Shown: piece after piece, positions 51,614-59,197 of the stretch | Position numbering within the stretch: the first letter of the stretch is position 1 | How the letters are laid out: each line of letters begins with the position of its first letter | Assembly: GCF_003576315.1 (NCBI RefSeq) | Contig: NZ_QWFZ01000020.1 | Span: 62,001 to 126,000 of the forward strand | Direction of reading: 5' to 3' | Length of the DNA: 64,000 bases | From: Henriciella mobilis | GTDB lineage: Bacteria; Pseudomonadota; Alphaproteobacteria; Caulobacterales; Hyphomonadaceae | Position numbers and translations under genes: made by a program | Notes under the pieces: generated by a model | The model's input: the letters and a program-made list of their open reading frames with translations, nothing else | The model's database searches: none | What the model was told of the DNA's origin: nothing

Positions 51614-53941
51614 ATGAGGAAAACAGAACTGACCAATCGGCGGGCACGCCTGGCGGCCCTGCTGATGCTTGCCGGCGCTGGCGCGGGCGGAATCGCGCAT
51701 GCCCAGCTGGAGAACTTTGAGTGGACCCCGAATGCCGCGATTGCGGGCCACAACAATCTGCGCCTCGACAATGTCACAAAACAGCAATGCGCCTCAGCCT
51801 GCATGACCGTCCGGGAATTCTCCTGCAAGTCGTTCGACTATCACAAGAATGACAATGCCTGCGATCTCAGCGACGCGACGGCGGCCGATGTCGGCGGCCT
51901 GAAAACCGACTATGCCGATAATCCTTACGATCACTATGCCATGAACGACCTCGTCGAGATCCTGGCCCAGAGGGCTGAAGACGCTGTCACGAAAAGTCCG
52001 GTCGTCGAGGATGTCGAATACGCCATCCGGCAGATGACGGGCCGCAAGGCATCCATCTTCGAAGCTGACCTCGACGGTTTCGTCGATAAGTACGGCGCCG
52101 GCATGCACATCGGCGATCACGTCCAGGGTATCACCATGACCGCTGGCGGCCGGCTCGTCGTCTCAATATCGCGCCAGGAGCACGATGAAGCCCCCAGATG
52201 CGGCGGCGTGCTGGCCTTTTCCTCGCCCTTCGATCCCGACAATCCTGACCGCACGCTCGACTGGACCTATTATTGCCACAGCGATGACGGCCTCGAGGGC
52301 CACCCAAGCGCCATTCAGGCTGCGGGCGACATCGTCGCGGTCGGCACATCCTGGAAGGATTTCGGCGTCAGGAAGAGTGGGTCACGCTACTACCACATCT
52401 CGCCAGAAGGTGAGGTCGAACACCTTTGGCACCTGAAGACAGAGGGAGGACGGGACGCAACCGGCCTCGTCTACAACCGCGCTGAAGGCCGCTACTACAC
52501 GCTCAACGCCGACGGGCTGATCAAATCCGGATATGTCGATGCGGAAATCTGCCGGACCGAGCGCAACGCCTCGCTGATGAGCCGGTCCACCAAGTTCGAC
52601 GACTGCCGGACGATTTCGGTCCCGGCATCCGGGCAAGGCTCGAATCTTATCGCACAGGCAGACGGCAAGCTGTTCCTCGCCTCGGCCTTCTCCAGCGATG
52701 TCGGCCACCTTGAGAACACCGACTACCCCCAATGGGTTCGTGAGGGCGACTATGGCGTTCGCTGCGTCGCCGAGGGCGCTGGCGCCATCGCAGCCGGGTA
52801 TGACGTGCGCACGAAATATGAAGACGTTGTGGTTCTGGCAGAGATCGACTTCGTCCGCGGCAAGGCAAAGACGGTGTACGAAGCCAATATCGAACGCACC
52901 CAGCGCGCGCAGACATGCGTCCAGCAGCGCCCGGCCTTCCGCTTTGCCGGAGGGTTTTCGCCTTATGGCAAGGAAGGTCGCATCCTTGGCCTCTGGTCGG
53001 GCCGGCAGAATCCGGTCGGCCAGGTTCACACGGACGAGCTCGAAATTGCCTACCAGCCACTTTCCCAGCGCGGCACGCAGAGCCTCGACTATTCGGTCTC
53101 GATCGATTGCGAGGTTGACGATATCGGCAATGAAAGCACCGGAAACACGATCACAGCCACCTTCTACAGCTCCAGCCGGCGAAAGCTGGGCAGCGCCTCG
53201 ACCGATGGCGTCACCGCCGCGGCCTGCACCTTCACCTGGGTCGACCTGGAAGCGACGCTTGATGAATCGGCCGAGTACGTGACCATCAGCACCAATGGGG
53301 ACGATGGCTTCATGGTCGACCGGATCGTGCTCGAAAAGGATGGCGACGAGATTCGCACCTATGGGCTCAACAATGACAAGGGCTGGTGCTTTTCGACTGA
53401 TCGCGGCGATGCCGATGGTAGCTGGAACTATGCCTCAGACGGCGTTTGCGTGACGGAGCATACCTGGAGCTATTCCGGCCAGCCTGTCACCTTCAATCAG
53501 TGGGACACGCTGGCGGCGGCCGCCAGCAGCAACAAGCCGAAGGTCCGCTACAGTCTCGATATCGACTGTGACGTTGACGGGATCGACAATGAGGGCACCG
53601 ACGACCGTATCACGGCAGTCTTCATGGATGCCAACAAGAAGGAAATCGGCCGCGGCTCCATCAAGGAAAACACCGAGCGGGGCATCCTCGGTTGCTACGA
53701 CATCGAGTTCGACGTGATCACCGATGGTCCGGCGAGTTGGTACCGCATCGAGACCGACGGTACCGATGGCGCAATGCTCGACCAGATCTTCGTCTACAAG
53801 AATGGCGAGGAAGTCGACGTCGAGGGCGTCTCCAACGACCGCGCCTGGTGCCTGTCAAACGATCCTGACGACGCCTCACGCAGCTGGAAGGGGCATGCCG
53901 CCTACAATACCTGCAGGGCCTCCTGGGAATTCGAACTTTAA
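51614..53941 (+). CDS. Large secreted protein with N-terminal PAN-like module and C-terminal tandem repeats
   Basis: 775 residues. Signal peptide ending AHA at about residue 30. Residues 35-109 are a PAN/apple-like Cys module (Cys 59, 63, 71, 83; DVGGLKTDYADNPYDHYA). A helical linker of 110-155 follows. The middle, about 160-490, is beta-rich and looks like a propeller or a similar ligand-binding domain. The C-terminus has two homologous repeats (about 492-619 and 645-773), each with Cys at matched positions (499/652, 538/694, 592/746, 612/767) and ending W-C near W/DGxW and Trp-Ser-Tyr type motifs. Related to the periplasmic domain of the divergent regulator. No enzymatic motif recognised; not anchored by lipobox. 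Possible roles: ligand capture, adhesion, matrix. Confidence 0.88.
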   Translation: MRKTELTNRRARLAALLMLAGAGAGGIAHAQLENFEWTPNAAIAGHNNLRLDNVTKQQCASACMTVREFSCKSFDYHKNDNACDLSDATAADVGGLKTDYADNPYDHYAMNDLVEILAQRAEDAVTKSPVVEDVEYAIRQMTGRKASIFEADLDGFVDKYGAGMHIGDHVQGITMTAGGRLVVSISRQEHDEAPRCGGVLAFSSPFDPDNPDRTLDWTYYCHSDDGLEGHPSAIQAAGDIVAVGTSWKDFGVRKSGSRYYHISPEGEVEHLWHLKTEGGRDATGLVYNRAEGRYYTLNADGLIKSGYVDAEICRTERNASLMSRSTKFDDCRTISVPASGQGSNLIAQADGKLFLASAFSSDVGHLENTDYPQWVREGDYGVRCVAEGAGAIAAGYDVRTKYEDVVVLAEIDFVRGKAKTVYEANIERTQRAQTCVQQRPAFRFAGGFSPYGKEGRILGLWSGRQNPVGQVHTDELEIAYQPLSQRGTQSLDYSVSIDCEVDDIGNESTGNTITATFYSSSRRKLGSASTDGVTAAACTFTWVDLEATLDESAEYVTISTNGDDGFMVDRIVLEKDGDEIRTYGLNNDKGWCFSTDRGDADGSWNYASDGVCVTEHTWSYSGQPVTFNQWDTLAAAASSNKPKVRYSLDIDCDVDGIDNEGTDDRITAVFMDANKKEIGRGSIKENTERGILGCYDIEFDVITDGPASWYRIETDGTDGAMLDQIFVYKNGEEVDVEGVSNDRAWCLSNDPDDASRSWKGHAAYNTCRASWEFEL

Positions 53942-53979
53942 CTTTAGCCCGCGGCCCCGCCGCATCCTCCCACGGCAAG

Positions 53980-54003
53980 CGGCGTCGGATTGATCCGGCG
54001 CCG
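53980..54003 (+). terminator. Possible terminator after the secreted PAN protein
   Basis: Stem CGGCGTCGGA / TCCGGCGCCG (one G-T pair) at 53980-53989 with 53994-54003 and a TTGA loop. Only a weak T-rich sequence follows, so this is tentative. Confidence 0.4.
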
Positions 54004-54036
54004 TTTCGCTGTCCGACCGGGGCGCGGGGAAAGCGC

Positions 54037-55080
54037 CTACCGCGCCTCCATGCCGGCAATCCACTCGCGCACCAGCGCAACGCCATCCTCGTCGATGACG
54101 GAGCGGCCAAGCTCGGGCATCGCGATGCCTGCCTCGGAGGACGCCATCCGGTAGCTGAGGATGGACTTGTCCGGCTGCCCCGGTGCGATCACAAAGACCG
54201 CATCGCCTGAGCCACGCCCGGCGGCCGTCGGATGCTTGCCGATGCCGATGGCCGTCGGGGTATCGACCTCATAGCCCAGGAAAAGGCCGGAATTGGAGGC
54301 CGAGCCCTCCAGCCGGTGACAGTGCGCGCAATTGATATCGAGATAGGCGCGGGCGCGTTGCTCCAGCGGCGCGGTCGCGTCGGATACCTCGGGCACCGTG
54401 GGCGGCGCCTCGGGAAGACCGGCCAGGATGCCGCGCGCGGCCCAGTCTGCCAGCTGCGCATGGCCATAGGGGCCCTGATGATTGAGATTGCGCGCCTTCG
54501 GCCCGATCGGCGCAATCGCATCGCCGAGCTGGTGGCACGTCTTGCACTGGTTCTGGTTGGGGACGCGATAGTCGATGTCCAGCGCCGTGCCGTGCTCGTC
54601 CGTGAAGGCGAGGTCCAGCCAGGCCCCGGCGGGCGCATAGACCGCCTCGGTCTCCTCCTCGTTCCAGACATAGGGATAGGCCGCCCAGCCTTCGGCCTTG
54701 CGGATCAGCAGGCGCGTCTCGCGATAACGCTCATCGACCGAGGGCTGGCGCATGTCCGGGGCGAAGGCGAAGGTCTTGACCAGCACCGTTCCGACCGGAA
54801 AGTCGAACACCTCATCGGGCCGGTAGGCGGCCGCCTTGTCCTTCGGCACGTAGACGAAACGGTGCTTGGCCGCGTGATCGGAGAAAAGCGGATTGACGAG
54901 ATTGTAGGAAACGACGCCCTCGGCCGGCTCTCGCGCGCTGGCGTCCGCGAACAGGCCGTACTCGGAAAGCGTCCGCGCGGGCTTTTCCGCGAGGATCGTG
55001 TTCAGGTCCGGCCCGGCCGCCGTCTGCCCGCACGCCGCGAGCAGACCAGCCAGCAACGCGGCCGCAAGGTGCCGCATCAT
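54037..55080 (-). CDS. Diheme c-type cytochrome lipoprotein (HNE_0200 / SO2930 type)
   Basis: 347 residues with a lipobox (LLAGLLAACGQ). Two heme-binding CxxCH motifs: QCKTCHQLGDAIAP and NCAHCHRLEGSAS. The surrounding sequence (GPKARNLNHQGPYG; ISYRMASSEAGIAMPELG-like end) matches the conserved family typified by Hyphomonas HNE_0200, which is almost always next to a beta-helix lipoprotein. Here its start overlaps that gene's stop by four bases. A periplasmic electron-transfer partner is likely, with the beta-helix protein as the substrate-binding or structural part; the reaction is unknown. Confidence 0.9.
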   Translation of the reverse strand: MMRHLAAALLAGLLAACGQTAAGPDLNTILAEKPARTLSEYGLFADASAREPAEGVVSYNLVNPLFSDHAAKHRFVYVPKDKAAAYRPDEVFDFPVGTVLVKTFAFAPDMRQPSVDERYRETRLLIRKAEGWAAYPYVWNEEETEAVYAPAGAWLDLAFTDEHGTALDIDYRVPNQNQCKTCHQLGDAIAPIGPKARNLNHQGPYGHAQLADWAARGILAGLPEAPPTVPEVSDATAPLEQRARAYLDINCAHCHRLEGSASNSGLFLGYEVDTPTAIGIGKHPTAAGRGSGDAVFVIAPGQPDKSILSYRMASSEAGIAMPELGRSVIDEDGVALVREWIAGMEAR

Positions 55081-56330
55081 TCGGCGTGTTCGAGCGTGAT
55101 CGCCGGTAGCGGATCAAACCGGTCCGCGTCCGGCCTGTCCATCGTCGGTGCGGCATTCTCCACGCTGATGGGGTATGTCCCGAGGCCGAGATTGATGAAG
55201 CCGACCGTGTCCGGCTCGTCGATGAAGATGTTCACATCAGTGTCCGTCTCATCGCCCCAGCGCGTGACGCCATCCCAGACGATTGGCGGCAGGCTGCCGC
55301 CGACCAGCGGCGCGAAGCTGCCGAGAATTCCCTTCGGATTGTAGCCGCTGCGGCCATAGGTGTTGCCAAAGATGGCGACGTTGCGCGGCAGCGGGTTGTA
55401 GGCCTCGTCGGTGAACGGCTCGGTATAGGCGGTGATCAGGATCTGGACGGTCTGGTTGTCGCCAAACCGGTTGTTCGACACCTCGACCTTGTCATTCGCC
55501 ATGATGATGACGCCAGTCCCGGACGGCACGCCAGCCACGATATTGCCGGGCGGAGCGAAGTTGCGGGTATTATTGTCGAGGATGTCATTGTCATAGACTG
55601 CGGTGGAATTGCCGCCCATGACCGGCAGGTCCGGCAGGTCGAAGACGAGGATGCCGCCCGCATTGTGGCGGGCCGTATTGCCATAGACCGCAGCGTTGGT
55701 GGAGTTCTCGATCTCGATCCCGGCGACATTGTATTCAGCCAGGCTGTCGCGAACGATGATCCTGTCGGACTGGCCGACATAGATGCCGGCATCCGAGGCG
55801 CCGCGCACCGTCACACGCTCGACCAGCACATCCGTACTCTCGACCGGATAGACGCCGTAGGCGCCATTCTCCTCGTCCGGCTCACCCAGCCATTCGACCG
55901 TCAGGTCGCGGTAGATGATGCGGTCGGCATCCTTGGACTTGATACCGTCGCCCTTCGTCTCCTGGATGGTGAAATTCTCCAGCGTTACATCATCGGCCGT
56001 GACCAGAAGCCCCTCGCCCGAGCCACGCTGGCCGGAGAAATCGAGGATGGTTGCACCCTCGCCCGCGCCGGTGATCGTCACCCCATCGACATCGAGGGAG
56101 AGGCCGTCCGTCATCATGAACGTGCCGCGCGGCAGCGTGATCGTGCTGCCCGGCTCGGCTTCGATGAGGAGGGTCTGCAGGCGCGCGGCGAAATCATCGC
56201 CAGGCTCCAGGCTCGCATTGGTGTCGGCGGCGTCCGTGCTGGCCGGTGCGTCCGTATCCTCCGTTCCGCCCGGTCCACCACAGCCCGAAAGCAGGGCCGC
56301 CGCGGCGGCCGCCATGATCATTGTGCGCAT
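55077..56330 (-). CDS. Parallel beta-helix lipoprotein paired with the diheme cytochrome
   Basis: 417 residues from ATG 56330 with a lipobox (AAAAALLSGCGGP). A long right-handed beta-helix is evident: repeated VTLENFTIQETKGDGI, VLVERVTVRGASDAGIYVGQ, IIVRDSLAEYNVAGIEIENS and so on, with N/D/G-rich turns typical of NosD/pectate-lyase-like proteins. Companion of the TIGR03806-type cytochrome; the two form one operon with a four-base overlap. Pair conserved in Hyphomonas, Shewanella and others. Function unknown; the operon could handle a polymer or surface redox task. Confidence 0.9.
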   Translation of the reverse strand: MRTMIMAAAAAALLSGCGGPGGTEDTDAPASTDAADTNASLEPGDDFAARLQTLLIEAEPGSTITLPRGTFMMTDGLSLDVDGVTITGAGEGATILDFSGQRGSGEGLLVTADDVTLENFTIQETKGDGIKSKDADRIIYRDLTVEWLGEPDEENGAYGVYPVESTDVLVERVTVRGASDAGIYVGQSDRIIVRDSLAEYNVAGIEIENSTNAAVYGNTARHNAGGILVFDLPDLPVMGGNSTAVYDNDILDNNTRNFAPPGNIVAGVPSGTGVIIMANDKVEVSNNRFGDNQTVQILITAYTEPFTDEAYNPLPRNVAIFGNTYGRSGYNPKGILGSFAPLVGGSLPPIVWDGVTRWGDETDTDVNIFIDEPDTVGFINLGLGTYPISVENAAPTMDRPDADRFDPLPAITLEHAE

Positions 56331-56399
56331 TCCGAAAGGCCTCCCGTCCTTTTTATCTGACGGAAGTGTCACTTTTTTCGCGGGCAGCTGCAAGGGTCA

Positions 56400-56439
56400 G
56401 AAAAATGAAAGAAGCGCCAGACTTGCCGCTGGCGCTTCT
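56400..56439 (-). terminator. Terminator of ahcY
   Basis: On the minus strand an 11-base perfect stem AGAAGCGCCAG / CTGGCGCTTCT (56410-56420 with 56429-56439), eight-base loop, followed by a T-rich stretch (forward GAAAAATGAA). Confidence 0.85.
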
Positions 56440-56511
56440 CATCGTCCTGGCATGTATCCATCCGCCCCGGGGCGTCAGCCCAAAGGCGAGCGCGCAAGGC
56501 GCGCCGGACAC

Positions 56512-57906
56512 CTAGTAGCGGTAATGTTCCGGCTTGTAGGGTCCTTCAGTCGTCACCCCGATATAGTCAGCCTGTTCGGTCGACAGCTCGGTCAGGCCGA
56601 CGCCCAGCTTGGCGAGGTGCAGCCGCGCCACCTTCTCGTCGAGGTGCTTGGGTAGCGTGTAGACCTCGTTCTTGTACTCGCCCTTGTTCTTGTGCAGGGC
56701 GATCTGGGCCAGCGTCTGGTTGGTAAAGGAGGCCGACATCACGAAGGACGGGTGGCCGGTCGCATTACCAAGGTTCACCAGGCGCCCTTCGGACAGGAGG
56801 ATGATGCGCTTGCCATCCGGGAAGGTGATCATGTCGACCTGCGGCTTGATGTTCGTCCACTGGAAATTGCGCAGCCCCTCGACCTGGATCTCATTGTCGA
56901 AGTGGCCGATGTTGCAGACGATCGCCATGTCCTTCATCGCCCGCATATGATCGACGGTGATGATGTCCTTGTTGCCGGTTGCGGTGACGAAGATGTCGGC
57001 CTTCCCGACACTGTCATCGAGGGTCTGCACGTCGAAGCCGTCCATTGCGGCCTGCAAGGCACAGATCGGGTCGACTTCGGAGACCGTGACGCGCGCACCG
57101 GCGCCAGCGAGCGAGGCTGCCGAGCCCTTGCCGACATCGCCGTAGCCGGCGACGAAAGCGGTCTTGCCGGCCATCATGACGTCGGTGCCGCGGCGGATCG
57201 CATCGACGAGGCTCTCCCGGCAGCCATATTTGTTGTCAAACTTCGACTTGGTCACCGAGTCGTTGACGTTGATCGCCGGGAAAGGCAGCTCGCCCTTTTT
57301 CGAGAGCTGGTAAAGACGGTTCACGCCGGTCGTCGTCTCTTCAGAGACGCCGCGGATTTCCTTCTTCACCTTGGCAAACCAGCCTGGCGTTTCGCTGATG
57401 CGCTTCTTGATCTGCTTGAACAGCGCGATCTCTTCTTCCGATTTCGGCTTGTCGAGGACGGACGGGTCCTTCTCTGCCTTCTCACCGAGCAGGATGTACA
57501 TGGTCGCGTCGCCGCCATCATCGAGGATGAGGTTGATCAGCTTGCCATCCGGCCATTCAAAGATCTTGTCACAGAATTGCCAGTACTCATCGAGCGTCTC
57601 GCCCTTGTGGGCGAAGACCGGCGTGCCATTGTCGGCAATCGCGGCGGCGGCGTGGTCCTGGGTGGAGTAGATGTTGCAGCTGGCCCAGCGAACTTCGGCG
57701 CCGAGGGCTTCCAGCGTCTGAATAAGAACAGCTGTCTGGATGGTCATGTGAAGCGAGCCGGCAATGCGGGCGCCCTTCAGGGGCTGGTCGGCGCCATACT
57801 CTTCGCGCGCCGCCATCAGGCCCGGCATTTCGGTCTCGGCAATGGCGATTTCCTTACGGCCGAAGTCGGCGAGGGAGATGTCCGCTACAGCGAAGTCATT
57901 CGACAT
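56512..57906 (-). CDS. ahcY: Adenosylhomocysteinase
   Basis: Hydrolyses S-adenosylhomocysteine to adenosine and homocysteine, recycling the product of methyltransferases. 464 residues. Conserved [20 protein letters not shown], the NAD site [32 protein letters not shown] and the C-terminal KPEHYRY. It stands alone, with a terminator behind. SD AAGGAAC lies eight bases before ATG 57906. In the gap upstream (57907-58138) are a TTTATA-CG-TTTATA direct repeat and an inverted repeat; see the next entry. Confidence 0.98.
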   Translation of the reverse strand: MSNDFAVADISLADFGRKEIAIAETEMPGLMAAREEYGADQPLKGARIAGSLHMTIQTAVLIQTLEALGAEVRWASCNIYSTQDHAAAAIADNGTPVFAHKGETLDEYWQFCDKIFEWPDGKLINLILDDGGDATMYILLGEKAEKDPSVLDKPKSEEEIALFKQIKKRISETPGWFAKVKKEIRGVSEETTTGVNRLYQLSKKGELPFPAINVNDSVTKSKFDNKYGCRESLVDAIRRGTDVMMAGKTAFVAGYGDVGKGSAASLAGAGARVTVSEVDPICALQAAMDGFDVQTLDDSVGKADIFVTATGNKDIITVDHMRAMKDMAIVCNIGHFDNEIQVEGLRNFQWTNIKPQVDMITFPDGKRIILLSEGRLVNLGNATGHPSFVMSASFTNQTLAQIALHKNKGEYKNEVYTLPKHLDEKVARLHLAKLGVGLTELSTEQADYIGVTTEGPYKPEHYRY

Positions 57907-58138
57907 ATCAATGTTCCTTTATACGTTTATATGGGCCGTTTAGCGGAGGCGCAGGGCGAAAGCAAGGGAGCGAGCAGCATTGGCCGACAAGAGATCTCAT
58001 CCCCCTGTCCATGCTCTTGCTCCATCGCGCCGACTACATCCGGACAGGGACCCATCTCACTTCTGACGCATTCCTAATGTGGTAATTCTGCAACGGCGCG
58101 TTAAGCTACGTTTCGTGGAGTGATGTTGAGGAGGTCTC
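57907..58138. other. Divergent gap upstream of ahcY and the EF-hand gene
   Basis: 232 bases, no gene seen. It contains a direct repeat TTTATACG/TTTATA about 20 bases from the ahcY start, and an inverted repeat CCCTGTCC / GGACAGGG (58003-58010 with 58042-58049). I could not match either to a known SAH or SAM riboswitch. Confidence 0.55.
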
Positions 58139-58720
58139 ATGACCCGGCTTTTGCCTGCATCTGCACTTGTTTCGGTCCTGCTGCTGTCATTCGGCGCGCA
58201 GCCGGCTTTTGCCGAGGATGACACGCTGGTGCGCCTGCCCGGCTCCGGCGAGGTGAAGTCCGATCGCGACAAGACGATCCTCAAAACCGACAAGCTGAAA
58301 CCCGGCGGCGGCCTGCTGGCCTCGTTCGACCGGGACGGCGACGGGCGTATTTCGGATGCTGAACTGGATGCCGGGATCGCGATTGCTTTTGCGGCCGCCG
58401 ATGGCAATGGCGATGGCGTCGTGACCGCCATCGAGCAGCAGAAATGGGCGGCCAGTCTGCCGACACGCGATGATTCGCTGGCCAATCCGGTGCGCTTCGA
58501 CCCTAATCTCGACCGGCGCGTGAGCTTCACGGAGTTCAGCTCCGTCATCACCGATCTCAGCCAGGATTATCGCAGCGACGGCCATGCCGAGCTGCGCGTC
58601 GCATCGTTGCGGGCCCCGAAGACGGAAAACCGTCCGGGCGACCGCCCAACGCTGGAGGAGCTGCGCGAGCAGCAGCGCGGCGAGATCCCCGGCAGGCCGA
58701 CAGGCGGCAGCGACTTCTAG
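58139..58720 (+). CDS. Secreted EF-hand calcium-binding protein
   Basis: 193 residues with a signal peptide (LVSVLLLSFGAQPAFA). Canonical EF-hand loops DRDGDGRISDAE and DGNGDGVVTAIE form one pair; a third, DPNLDRRVSFTEF, is degenerate. The C-terminal tail is Pro/Arg/Glu-rich (GDRPTLEELREQQRGEIPGRPTGG). Ca2+ binding is likely. GGAGG seven bases upstream of the ATG. Target unknown. Confidence 0.88.
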   Translation: MTRLLPASALVSVLLLSFGAQPAFAEDDTLVRLPGSGEVKSDRDKTILKTDKLKPGGGLLASFDRDGDGRISDAELDAGIAIAFAAADGNGDGVVTAIEQQKWAASLPTRDDSLANPVRFDPNLDRRVSFTEFSSVITDLSQDYRSDGHAELRVASLRAPKTENRPGDRPTLEELREQQRGEIPGRPTGGSDF

Positions 58721-58750
58721 CGTCGTAGTCCGTGTCGGGGTGGCGGGACC

Positions 58751-59140
58751 ATGTATGATTTCAGCCGATTCTGCTTGTCTGCAGTCATCGCGTCACTTGC
58801 GGCAGCGGTGTGGATCGGCGGCGCAGCGTGGCTGTGGGTCCTGATCACTGATACGCCCAGAAACTGGCTTCCATCGTTGTATCACTTCAAACTCTTGGGG
58901 ATCGTCGGGGCCGTTGTCGCTTGCGTCGGCAGCGCTGCAGCGGCTGTTGCACTGCTTCTTTCAGATCAGATGTTTTCGCGTGCGAACGCCAACTTCCTCA
59001 CAATTGCGGGTAGCGCTACGGGACTGGCCAGCATTGCTCTAGTGACGCCTGCCAGCAACATCCACTATGTCGTGATTTTCACCGTTGCGGGCGCGATCGG
59101 CGGCTGGACATTCGCTCAGGTGTGGGAGACTTCACGCTAG
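58751..59140 (+). CDS. Small four-helix membrane protein
   Basis: 129 residues with about four hydrophobic stretches (LSAVIASLAAAVWIGGAAWLWVL, LLGIVGAVVACVGSAAAAVALLL and two more). Not recognised. It lies 30 bases after the EF-hand gene, with no terminator seen between, and 57 bases before polA. Codon usage includes more A/T third positions than neighbours, so a transferred or relaxed gene is possible. Confidence 0.65.
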   Translation: MYDFSRFCLSAVIASLAAAVWIGGAAWLWVLITDTPRNWLPSLYHFKLLGIVGAVVACVGSAAAAVALLLSDQMFSRANANFLTIAGSATGLASIALVTPASNIHYVVIFTVAGAIGGWTFAQVWETSR

Positions 59141-59197
59141 CCCCTACCGCTTGCTGGCGCGCTTCGCTACACAGGCTTCCTAACAGAGGAATCGCCC

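Noticed and set aside
57907-58060. An SAH or SAM riboswitch before ahcY
   Set aside because: None of the conserved core sequences could be matched by eye; only plain repeats were seen.
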